Source: Lumnitzera littorea
Lineage: Eukaryota; Streptophyta; Magnoliopsida; Myrtales; Combretaceae
Direction of reading: 5' to 3'
Length of the DNA: 64,000 nt
NCBI GenBank assembly: GCA_024138015.1
Contig: JAMXBB010000012.1
Location: 17,098,634 to 17,162,633, forward strand
Shown here: positions 1 through 11,808 of the stretch, one piece after another
Layout of the letters: each line of letters opens with the position of its first letter
How positions within the stretch are numbered: position 1 is the first letter of the stretch
Program-made: the position numbers and the translations under genes
The notes under the pieces: model-generated
Seen by the model: the letters and a program-made list of their open reading frames with translations, nothing else
Databases searched by the model: none
Told to the model about the DNA's origin: nothing

Positions 1-3000
1 GATAGAAAATGCTCAAACAATAAGGAGAGGTTATAAAATAGGCTTAACTAGTTCGAAAGGAAGTTGGGTGAGCTCAATTGAAGGGAGAAGGACGAGGGAG
101 CTTTTATTTAAATTTCTTTTATTATTTATTTTGTTTTGTTTTCTTTTTATGTTATCATAATTTTAAGATTAAAAAAAATTGAAATAAAAGAAACAAATTT
201 TCTAATGTAGGGTTTTTCATTAAAAATCAAACTTTTCTTATTTTAAAAAACCTCCTCTTTTTTCCCTTTTCATTCATTTTCAAATAAAATAAATTCTTCT
301 ACTAAAAAAATGTTTCTTTTATTTTATTTTCGAAAAAATTCTCCCACTTAGAAAAAAAAATGTCTTTCTTCAAAATAAATAAATATATATAACTTTGTTT
401 TAAAAATTAGGGTATTCTCTAGATTTAAAATAAATAACTAAATAAAACTTTAAAAGAATTTAGGACCCATTCTAGATTTTTCTTCAAATAAAATAAATTG
501 GTTAAAAATATGAACCGAACTATTTTTCAAATTTAAAAACAACTCAACTACTAAAGTTTTTTAGATGAACTAAGAAAAGTTTAATCCCAAATATTGGGTA
601 CATAAGCACCTATAAGCAACTATGGAACAACTTAAAATGCAGAATTTTTTCTTTTTCCCCTTTTGTAAATAAATAAAGTTATTTCTCATTTTTTAATTGT
701 ATTCTAAATGTATTTTTCAATAAAAAGGCATTTTGAAATATAATACTAAATTCAAAAGATTAAGATGGTACCTGTATAAGGTTAAATAGAGTAATCTCTG
801 AACTCACGATATCTAATTTCTTAAAAAATTTTCAAAAGATTTTTGAAAAAATGCAAACTAGTAGCTAATTAGAACCAATCCTTCTAATTGGTCCTAATTT
901 AACTATATTTTTCGATTTTGTTGGTGGCAACTCTAAGGTTTTTTAAAATATAAAGAAATTAGGTTTTCCTTAAACTTTACTCGAAGGTTTAAACTAAATA
1001 GGCATTGGGTTTATTTTAAATCAAGTTTAGAAAAATGAGAATCGAAAATTCAAGCTTGACAGTTAGTATTTTGGCTAATAATCCTAACTGTCTTCTAGTG
1101 GATTGCAATGTATGTTAGATCAACATTAAGGTCAAGTTTAGGTTAGTTTGTTCTTTAGCAATCAACTAATTTCAAATGATTCAAACAAAGCAATATAAAT
1201 AAAACACAACATGAAGCTCAGCTCCTATAAAAGTAAAAATATTCTAGGAAACGCATTACATGCACACAAATAACTAATTACATCAATAATAAAAAAAAAT
1301 TACTAAAATCTCCAAGTATTCTGAAAAATACCATGAATTGTTATAACGCATTAATCCTACTTATTTGAAATTTAATTTCTCAAACTGTTTATATTTTTCA
1401 AGTCCTACTCAACTCCTTGAGATCTTTTCTAGATACTTTGAGCTCCGTTATCAACTATTTAGGGTTCAGTTTGTAGAATTTGAGGTAATCGAATAAATTG
1501 TCCAATCCAACCTAAATTAAAAAAAAAATAGGAATATTAGTAAAAGAGATCCTATGAGTTTGGATTTAGTAAAATAAGCAGTAAAATAATTAAATAATAT
1601 AATATTGAATTATATGTAAATTTCTCGTTATTTATCAGAAATACGTAAAACAAGTTTCGATAACTAACTAACCGATAGAGATAAATTATATGCACATTAA
1701 AAATTATAAAATAGCTTAAATAATATTTAAGAGTATTTAATTATACCATATATGCATTTACTTATACATTAAAATACGTAAAATTACTTAAAATACCCAA
1801 AATATGCTAAAATAATACTAAATAATTAAAGAAAATTGATAAATAATTAAAAATATCAGAAAAATGAGGAAATGTGTAGAAAGTAGTCATGGCAGCTTGG
1901 AAATGGAAGAAACAAAATTAACTAATCATAATTAAACAAATAGAAAATAGAAAATGATAAAATATAAGGTCAATGTCAACTCAAATTAATAAAAAAAATA
2001 TATCTATGCAGCTTTATATATACCCAAATTAAATCAGAAACTCATTTAGTCAGTTGGAGTGTGAAAAAAATTAAGAGTATTTTTTTTTCTAAAAAAATTA
2101 CAAAAATACTGTGCAATTAAGGCCTTAGAAGGAAATCAACACCCAACGATAATTTGGGAGTAGGTGGCCACCACCACTGCATGGTGGTGGTAGTGCCCAA
2201 ACTAGCCGATAAGGTCATTGTGGCTAGTAGTGGTTGGAGCCACCAACTATAGTGAGTCTAATCTTACTTATTTTATTAAACATATTAAATATGCTTAGAA
2301 AATTGTGAAATTTGGTATTTTAAGATTTTTAAGCATGTAGATTTAGGGAAAAATTTTACTTTGATAAATTTATGTCTTGAAATATACTATCCTTAAAAAA
2401 CCGCATAAAATTGGGCATATTTCGATTTAGAAATAAATAACTTTAAGAATATAGTTTTAAGCTCAAGATTTTTGTATAGGCTAATTAGAGCATTTAAAAT
2501 AGTGCTATGAAGCCCTTTTTTAGAAATAAATTTTAGATGATTTTTAGGCCTTAAAATAATGCACAAAATATATAACTTTGGGCTAATTAGGTAATTAAAG
2601 GGATAATTATTGATTTAGTATATAATTATATATTTTAGGATGTTGAAATCTAATGTAATATGATATTTGTGGCAATTAAAGTGTTAGATGTAATTATTAG
2701 GTGTATTATGTAGTATATATATAATAGGTAAAATAGTATATTTTAGGTTAATTTTATAATTTAAGGTAATAAGGTATAAATTCTAATTTAAGGTGAATTT
2801 AGATATTTTGAAATGTTAGTTGATGTTGGGAAATGATACTTGAAGTGATAGGAATATTATATGTGTATATTATGTATATATTAGGTGATAATATATAATA
2901 TGTAAGTATAAGAAATTAATAAGTAGGAAAATACTAAGTTAAAATAGATATTATAATAATAATAGAAATATGTAATAAATCTAGTAGGAGACTTAAATTT

Positions 3001-6000
3001 AGGTTTTTGTATTAAAAATGTAATTTTTTTCTCATATGAGGAGTAAATTCGATACTTAAATGAGGAATATAATGTACTATGCCAACCGAAATGTGGGCTC
3101 GGAGCTAAATAGAAGATTTAGGATACTTGAATATAGTTAGATGAATCTTCCATATTGATTTAGAAGGAATTCTTAAAGTTACATATAAAGATGATAATCA
3201 GAAGTTGAATCAGAAACTAATTCAGAAATCCTGAACGGGGGAATTAATGGTTGGTTTAAAAATTGTGAATAAAACTATAATTAGAAGTCAAATTAGACAT
3301 TGACTCAGAAGTTGAAACAAAACTTAGCTTAAAATAAGGATCATTGTAAGAGACTTAGATCTAAACCACTAAAGGAAGAAAAACCCTAACTAAAGATAAC
3401 ATAAAATAACTACATAATGAAGTTAATATAAGATAATTATATCACATGCTAAAACAACATTTATATTATAGAGATTATCAATGGTAACCTGAGTGAGTCA
3501 CACCATGAGTGAGCAAATAAAGAGTTTAGGTAAGTTGGGATTAATATATTACTATATTTTTTAATACTAATTTGTAGTACTTGAAGCCTTGAAATTGTAC
3601 TTGATTATACTTATTAAATAGTTGACTATTCACATGTACTTGCTTTTGAGTTGATGATGTGATTCTAGCTTATTGTTCTAGCTTGTAATTGTGTGATTTG
3701 TTGAAATGATTGAATATCTTAAACTAAATTTAACCAAATATATGACTTAAAATTCCAAATCGGATTTATATTGCAATCCATTAGGGCAAACTTAAGGTTT
3801 TCCGTCCAAATATCGACTCTTTTGAAAGGGATAACACTGGAGAGTATAATTAATCCCTTTTCATCTTTAATCAAACTAAGTAACAGGTAAGGAAGTCACA
3901 ATAAGGGTGAAGTCAATGATTCGAAGGCAATTATGGGAGGAACGGTGTCTCCATTACACAAGCCTAGGTTTGATCTTAAGCTGTTGTATTAAACAAAAAC
4001 TCCTTAACCCAGATTAGAGCGAGTGTAATTTCTCTAATGTCATGACGGGTTGAACAACGTCATGCAATGATATTTACTTATACATGCACAACATCTAACT
4101 AATTTGGTTAATAAATTTGTTTATATTTTATGTATAGTTTTAAGTCTCCATCCTAACTTATTAAGATGTGGTTTGCTCACATGCCTATAGACGTTGTTAC
4201 AGGTGCTAGCTAAGAAACGGCTTATATTTACCTTGAAACTAGTAACTGCTAGATCTTGGGGATTGAGGAAATACATTTAAAGAACAGATATATCTTAAAG
4301 GTCTTAGTTCTTATTTTAGAATCTTTTATTTTTAAAGAATGTATTACTTAGGAAAAATAGTACAATAAGACCTTGCAAACATTATTGTAATATTTGAATC
4401 TTTGTGTATATATGTATTTTCATACTTTCTTAGGTAAATAACTTATTTAATTTATGAATTATTTACTTTAAAGCGGGTTAATTGTAGACGTCTTTTGTAA
4501 ATCAGGTCTAAGATAACAATTATATGATTAGCTTTCATCTTAGAATGGTTTATACGGCAAGATTGTTATAACTTTATTGTTTTAGGGTATGACAAATACT
4601 TTCCAAGTAACTCTTAGGTTATTTCAAGTTAAAAGATCTTCATGAGCAACTTTCTTAGTTACTTTCTACCTTAATTATATGCCTTATAGTCTTATAGAAT
4701 ACATACCTTTCGGTCCTTATTTCATTATTACTCCTTGATAGCTCCTATGTTAGGTTAATACTTTTAGTTTCCATACACAATATATAATATTGATAATTCG
4801 CTTGTTGCTTATAAGATGGAGTTAATCGTGTTTAAGTTATTAAGTAATTTGTACCTATGTAATAAAGGTTTAGAATCATTACTTAGGTGAATTCTATTCC
4901 TAGTACTTTCTAACTCAAATTCTAAGTTAAAGCTAATTTAAGGGTTTTAGTCAAGGAAATTTTTGAGTTACTTTTTGAGTTTACTTAATTTTATGATTTC
5001 CAAATTAGGTTACTTTCTAAGTTAACTTCTGAGTACATACAATTACATAATTTTAAGCCAAGTACTTTCTAATTGGCCTTTTGAGTGATACTCTTACTTA
5101 AAGTTTGCTCAATTAGGGATTTTAACATCACTTTTGAGTTAAACTTACTATCTTATATACTACACTTCGACTCTTCCTCCAACATTTCCTTGACAAATCA
5201 AATTAATTCATCACTCCAAGCTTCATTTTTCGTATCAAGGATAAGTCCAATTCATCTTTGTAACCACTTTCTTGTACATTTAGATAAAACCATTCCCTTT
5301 TATTTACAAAATCTAATAAATTCCACTATTATAAATCATGATCAACAGCTTAACATTAGTATGCACACTAAGTTTAACTTCAATTTATAAAGTTACAAAC
5401 TTAATCATACCAATTCAACATCCCATTATATAGGTATAGTGAAAATTATACGATTTCCACCTCGGAAATCAACTATACAACTACATAAGCAATTCACTGT
5501 TTGGAAAATATTAAAAATTATCAAAAATCCAACTTTATAATTTTGTAAAACCCTTCACATAGCAAAACATGTACTCTTTGAGGATCATGTTTGCAAAAAT
5601 TGAGATAAAAATTACACCATTTATGTTTTTGAAACTACAATACAAAATTCGCCTACAAGCTTCATTTCTTAAGGATCATATATATGTACTTTGAATTTCA
5701 AAAATCTAATTTCAATTTTAGAATTTATAGAAAAAATTGTTTAGGAAACCAAGTTTCATAAATTTTAGACTAGATTTACTATTTTCTAAAAATTAAAAGA
5801 AAATTAGAGCAAAATCGGATACTCATCGACATTGTGCATTTCAGTGACCATGAGAGTTGGTGATTGTTTTGGCAAGGTAGCACATAGTTTGCTCTTTTAG
5901 GATGTAGTGTTGTTTCATTTTTAGCTCTCATCTAGATGCATGAACCAACTACAACTAGATTCAACCCTTATTTTTTCTAATTTTTCCCAATCCTTGCATT

Positions 6001-6678
6001 TAGCTTCCTATAACTTAATGATGTGATTTTCTCTCTCTCAAATAATAGGGTAATATGTGTCCTCTCATCTTAATTTACATGCTAATAATTTTCATTCCCT
6101 TGCTCACTATTGATACAACTTTTCCGTTATTTTTATTAAGTCTTGGTTCATCTTGTATTTATTTATCAACTTTTGGTATATTTGTTGCATAATAGAGGTA
6201 ATTTTTATTATTTATGGTTATTATATGTATATCTATACATTAAATGTATCTTATATATATACATATTCTCAAATATTTTGTGTTATTTTATATATTTTTA
6301 ATACCAAAATGTTTCATCTTTAAGGATTTGTTAATTATCGATAATTGATAAGTAACTAATAATATAGCTATAATTAGCTTTTTAGCTATATTTTTCTATT
6401 ATTATTATTATATTTTTTAAATCTAACCTCACAAGATCTCTTTGACGAATTCTTATGACCTTGATGCAAAATCCTAGTTTACTCAAACTACTTATGTAAG
6501 CTTCCCAAATTAGGTGTGCAAATTGAAGTTGTTAAATTTGCAAGGCCTATAAAATATATAATGTAAAACTTATAATATAGGCACTACATTTTCCCAACTA
6601 GTTTTGAGGTAAGTATACAGTCATTCCCTATCAATACCTTATAGGTGCAAGTTTCAAAAATATAAAACCAAAGCTTAT
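1..6678. other. AT-rich intergenic DNA, no gene seen
   Basis: Very AT-rich sequence with frequent stops in all frames and no recognisable protein. A short open frame at 5085-5390 is leucine/isoleucine/asparagine-rich as expected by chance. At 2168-2190 there is a small inverted repeat, ccaccacc and ggtggtgg around a 7-nt loop. The stretch up to 4592 probably contains an old LTR, listed separately. Most of this is likely decayed transposon DNA, but no boundaries can be drawn. Confidence 0.6.
4450..4592 (-). repeat. Possible LTR end, minus orientation
   Basis: Read on the minus strand from 4592 the sequence begins TGTCATACCC, the form of start seen in many plant Ty3-gypsy LTRs. A related block lies at 14290-14395: both contain a short phrase of the type 'acaagat(c/t)gtta(c/t)aactttat' followed by a similar tail. 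The distal end and target duplication could not be found, so the length is unknown. The two related copies support a repeat; the LTR identity is inferred. Confidence 0.35.
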
Positions 6679-8444
6679 TGTCGAGCTCGATTTTTCGGTT
6701 TCTTTTTTAAAATTAATTTCTTCATTTCCCGATTAATACTAAATCCTAACCCATTTAATATTAATCATCTACTAAAGAAATTGAGAAATTCTGGTTTTTT
6801 ATTGAAAATAATTTTTGGAGTCGCCACCCGACCTAAGTCGAAAAAAGAAAAAGAAACCGTAATCAATTGGGTGGATTGATCACGATTTGGCTATCGGTCT
6901 TTGATTTCAATTTTATGAAGAACTAGAGGATTCTAAGTTCGGGAGCTAACCTATTAAACCCTTAACGGGTACTACTATCTATTTACTGAAATTAGGATTA
7001 TTCTTCTAATTGTAATATTTAAAATAAATAAATAAATAAAATCAAAAGAAAAAAGAACCTAAGTTTCTATAGATTTTATCGTCGCCCCGAAGGTGCCTAC
7101 GTACCCGCTAGTTAGGATCAAACGATCGTAGTTTTTTCAAAAAATCTTTAGCGTGTTAATTTATTTTAATTTTTGAAAATCGACCGAGTTTACGTTATTA
7201 CTAATTCGAATTATTCAAATAAAAACTAAAGGATCCTAATTCTCAAGTGTTTTTATTTTATAAAAAGAAAAACTTTCTAAAAGTTCTATATTTTTTTAAA
7301 AGGGTCTTTTATTAATTTTTTTTATTTAAAAAAAAAAACTTTCTATGTGAGGAAATCTTAAAAAACTTAATGCTAAAAATGCCTAAACTAATATATATAC
7401 ATATCTATTTACATACCATATTATAAACTTAACTAAATAATAATAATTAAATAAATAAAGAAACAAATAAATAAATAAACAATAATCAAACCTGACTTGA
7501 TATTTGGTGAAGGACAGTGGACGTACGTGTATGGACTGCGTCACGTTGGTGATCGTAGTTAGCTGCGTATGTTGCTACGAAACTGGTTGTTAAAGAAGAT
7601 TGCTATTGTAGGTGGGCTGGATTATGTGCAGCTATTTGTGAATTGCTGATAACTATTGTATGTTTGTGGCGTTGGGCTAGCTGTAGACTAACTATTGGAG
7701 ATTCGGCGTATTCGGGGCTGCAGGCATCGGTTGCTTATTTGGCGAAGGACATGGACGTACGCTATTTAATCGGTGCAGCTTGGATCAAGGGCACGTTGAT
7801 CGTGGGTTCACCGTAGATGTCATAGCACTGTTACTGTACTGCGTCTGGAATCATTATGCGGTGTTGGTTATGGACAATGCTGATGCTCAATGAACTGCAA
7901 TGAGTTGCTGCTGCTGCGTGGCGTATTGTGTTTCTAGTTTCTATAGGGGCTCTTGTTCTTTTCTGTTCTGTGCATGAAGTGTTTATATAGTTTAACTAAA
8001 TCATATCATATCATATGTAATTATATATGATTCGTTAATTAAATTAGATATGAATCTGATTTTAAATCTTGCTTCTGCAAAGACAGAAAAATAAAAACAT
8101 AGATACTTGCTGAGACTCGAACCCATGACCTCCAACTAAATCTATCCAAATACTCCATTACTTATCCATTAGACCGCTGGCCTATGCCTTAACATTCATT
8201 ACAATTAAATTATATTTAAACTATCTGAATCCCTAAAATAAAATTTTTAACTAAACTAAAACTAATTATTCCTAATATAAATTACTTCCTAAAAATCTAC
8301 GAAATTTTTATAATTTTTACTTTTCTTAAATTTTTGGTATTTTCATTATTTGTTAATTAATTAATTTATTTATTTTTTGAATTAGGACCCTTTTTATAAC
8401 AATAAAGATTAAGACTATAGATGGGAAAAAATTAGGTGTCTACA
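6679..8444 (-). mobile_element. Solo LTR of a Ty3-gypsy-like element with perfect 5-bp target duplication
   Basis: On the minus strand this block starts TGTAGACACCT and ends CTCGACA, and it is flanked on both sides by cttat (6674-6678 and 8445-8449). A second copy with the same ends and its own 5-bp duplication lies at 39622-45367. A TATA-like box (CTATATAAAC, minus strand) sits at 7981-7990, as expected for an LTR promoter reading leftward. There is no internal region, primer site or coding sequence next to it, so it is a solo LTR, normally produced by recombination between the two LTRs of a full element. The part at 7490-7980 is richer in G+C than its surroundings and repeats a phrase ending ggacgtacg (near 7501 and 7736). 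The TG..CA ends and duplications are seen; the gypsy class is inferred from LTR style. Confidence 0.85.
8113..8182 (-). other. tRNA-like segment inside the solo LTR
   Basis: On the minus strand the segment begins GGCCAGCGGTCTAATGGATAAG, close to a tRNA 5' half with an A-box-like stretch, and ends GGTTCGAGTCT at 8113-8123, a near-perfect B box. The part between does not fold into a convincing anticodon arm and the acceptor ends do not pair, so it is not a functional tRNA gene. It may be a captured tRNA or SINE head that has become part of the LTR. The second LTR copy keeps at most a degenerate B box here. Confidence 0.4.
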
Positions 8445-10010
8445 CTTATCATATGGCATCTAATATTTACCCCAAAACATGCTTGACCATGCAACATATA
8501 ATAGGTTTAATGGCCTAATAAATAATTTCTCATGCTTAACCTTATAATAGTAACCAGAAAAAGGAATTTGTACTTTTTTTTTTTTCTCTCTTCCTCTTAT
8601 TTCTTATTATTTATATTATCTTGAAGATTTTTTTAACATAAGTGTGAGAAAAATAAGATTTGATTATATAATTCTAAAATTTTTAAATTTATATAAATTA
8701 TAGAGTGAACAATGTAACCGAATAAAACGGAAATAAGTAATTTACATCTATTAAAGATTTAAATTGACTATAAAGAAAGACAAAAGAGGGTTATAGTATA
8801 TAATATGAGAAAGCTTTTATGTTTTGTTCTTTACTTATGAGACAATATATCATGTTCCAAATCTAATTCATTCATATTTGCTCATTGGAACCAATTGTAA
8901 ATTTTTGGTTCAATTCAATTTAAAAATTTTTGTGGTATAGATTTAATTAAAAAAAATGTAATGATAATTTTATTTTGCTTATAATTCTTTTTAAATTTGT
9001 ACATATGCAGCACATTATTTATTCCTTAATTCGCCACTACATGTAGGTAGTTTTATACTTATTATCATATATTTAGCCTTAGTTTTGCCTCCCAAATACT
9101 CTTTAGTTTTACTGGTCCTTCAACTTGTACTAAAAGCAAAGCATGCCTTATATCATGGTTTTGCCTTAAAGAAAAATTGTTTTCTCTAAATATCACACAA
9201 TCTTTTGCATCTAAACCATATAAAACCTCAGAATCTTATCTAACTTATCCTTATTCATCAAGTTACTTTTGAAATCCTCTAAAGGAAAACTTCTTTTGCA
9301 TAAATTATGGTGATAAGAATAAGGTTCTAACCTATGTTCCTACATAGGATGGACTAATGACTTAAGTTGAAACAAAAGGATTTAATCACATGATTGAAAG
9401 AATTATGATAGGATCAAGTGTGATTAAAAAGGTTTCATAGTTCATAACATTATTTTGCATAGGAATTTGCTATTGTTAGAAGAAGAAGAGACTTCTAATG
9501 TTATTTCTTCATATTAGAAGGTTATTTGTGATTTTGATACTATTTCGAATGCTCAGCTTTTGATATAAGTCTAAATATAACTGTTTTTGATGGGTGCCAT
9601 GGACTTTATTTGATGGAAGGTAGCAAAAATTAGATTTGAATGAGAGAATATTCCTTTCTTTTAGTGATAGATGCTATAACTACTACACTTATGCATCCTA
9701 AATTTTAATTCTTATTAGCAGTTGTTTCTTTCTTTATTTGGTTTGTACTTACTTTCTTTTTAGTTATTTCCATATTTGTAATTGTACTTATATAAATAGC
9801 CACATGTAACCCTATAGGAATAGTAACGAATGATATTATACCATTTACATATTATTTGAGTCTTGCTAATTCAATATTTCCACTCTTATTAGTTTTTATG
9901 ATTGTGGCAAGTGAATTGTTCATTCTACTTATGTGTCCAATCAGATGGGTTGTACATAGTTCGATCTTCCTTTAGTGCGACATATCTATTAAAGGAGTTG
10001 CCTATATCGC

Positions 10011-10268
10011 TTTAAGTTTTATTGCATCTCTATAATAGAAAATCTTGTAATATTATTTTCTTTGAGGTCTATTACTTGGATTCTCCCTTTGCCATTTATT
10101 TGAGTCTCCAGTTCTTCATTTAGCTTAATAATTTCCTCCCTTTAAGTTTCACCACATCTCTATAATAGAAAATCCTATAATATTGTTGTCTATGAGGTCT
10201 AGTGCTTAAATTCTTCCCTGTTTGTTTATTTGAGTCCCCAATTCTTCATCTAGTTTAATGAGTTCCTT
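10011..10268. repeat. Two-copy tandem repeat, about 130 bp unit
   Basis: Units start at 10011 and 10141. Shared phrases in the same order include 'catctctataatagaaaatc', a 'gaggtct' block and 'tatttgagtc', separated by scattered substitutions. No coding potential is evident; it looks like a local duplication that has since diverged. Confidence 0.75.
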
Positions 10269-11789
10269 AGTAGGAAAATTCATTAGAGAGGCTGGGGCAT
10301 ATCTTTACTCTAGCCATGTGTTAAGTGTTTAGTTCTAATCTACGAGTTCAAGGACATCACATAGTTTCTTTCAACCCATGTAATGGCAGACAATCCATCA
10401 CCTAGTATGGGGTATTATTGTTCTCTATACACATTAAGTCATTAATTAGAGATATAAGCTCGAAGATGTATTGTCATACCAATAATCCCTCCTTGTAAAA
10501 AGGCAAATATAACCTTTACATTAGCACCAATCGATTTGTCAATGATTTGGTCATATGCAAAGATCTCAACTGCCTCTAAACACTTGCATCTATAGTGCAT
10601 TATATCTTACAAAATACTATTGTCAAATTCTCACTTGTCATAAGGGACTTTTATTGAGATTTCCCTACTCATCTTCCTCCATGCACTCATCCCATGGCTA
10701 ATGCTGTTTTCAAGCCAAATTGCATCAAGATCCCATGCATTTTCACATGCGAAACACCAAAATTTATGTAAAGGCTCCCTAAACTCCTATTGTATTCTAG
10801 GATTCTAAGAGTAACTATAGCTAAATAAGAGGGTAAAGTTCAAACCTTAACTTAGGAAAAGAATGATTAAAAAAAGTTTAAATACTTGGAATGAGAATTT
10901 AGAGGTTTAAGAAAAAAAGTTTCAAATAGAATTTAATTCCTTATAGAAATGTTTGGTTTTAGAGTATAAAATATACTTCAAGAATTGTGTTAGAACACAA
11001 GGAAATTGATTTAAGAAATAGGAATGGAAGAAAACTTGGTTTAGCCTTCTAGAGTAAACCATCCACACAATACAAGAGGAATTAACTGGCTGTTCCTTAC
11101 CAACTTATTGTAGTTAGAAAGCAAGGTACAACTAGCCTTATGGTTCCACTAGAACCAACCATATGGTTCATATCAGGACAATAACAAAACTTTGAATTCA
11201 CTTACAAAACCAATTCTATAATTTTTTTCTTTAATCCCACTTTAAATACGCTTTGATTACCCATCAACATAATACATTTTTACACTATCCAAACTATAAA
11301 GAAGAAACCCAATTCTAACAACAACTTTCAAGAAACTAACTCTAAACTAAAGAATAAGAGAAAAGTTTGGACATAGAAAAGAGCTTAGAGAGAAAATGAA
11401 TATTCAATAAATAGCTAGGGTTTGGATAGAAGGGCCTAGGATTTTAGATGGAAATGATTTTTCTTTTGAGATTTTTTTTTTTTGGCATTTTAATAAACTC
11501 TAAAACTAATTTAGTATAAATTCAAAATATATTAAAAAAATCATATATTTAATTATTATTTATCAAAACCCTCATAATCAATGAAATATGATGGCAGGAT
11601 CTATGTCCCATTTCCACAAAATTTAATATATAGTTTGGGGAAGAACAAAAAAAAAGAAGAAAAAAAGAAATATTGTTCTCATATGCTTTACCCATCCATT
11701 ACTCCATGCTATCCATCACACCAATGTAATATGACTAGCACTTTGCAGACGGCGAGTTGCGAAGACCATGCGGGCTATATCGGTCCCCG

Positions 11790-11808
11790 CCGTGCGCAAA
11801 ACGCACGG
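11790..11808. repeat. Perfect 7-bp hairpin in a CpG-richer patch
   Basis: ccgtgcg (11790-11796) pairs with cgcacgg (11802-11808) around a caaaa loop. The flanking 100 bp (about 11745-11850) contain many CpG dinucleotides, unusual against the AT-rich surroundings. No T-tract follows, and no function can be assigned. Confidence 0.6.

Noticed and set aside
5085..5390. 101-residue open frame in the left arm
   Set aside because: Composition is that of translated AT-rich DNA, with no motif or splice context.
8113..8182. Functional tRNA gene on the minus strand
   Set aside because: A and B boxes are present but the acceptor ends do not pair and no anticodon arm is convincing. It lies inside an LTR, so it is called tRNA-like only.
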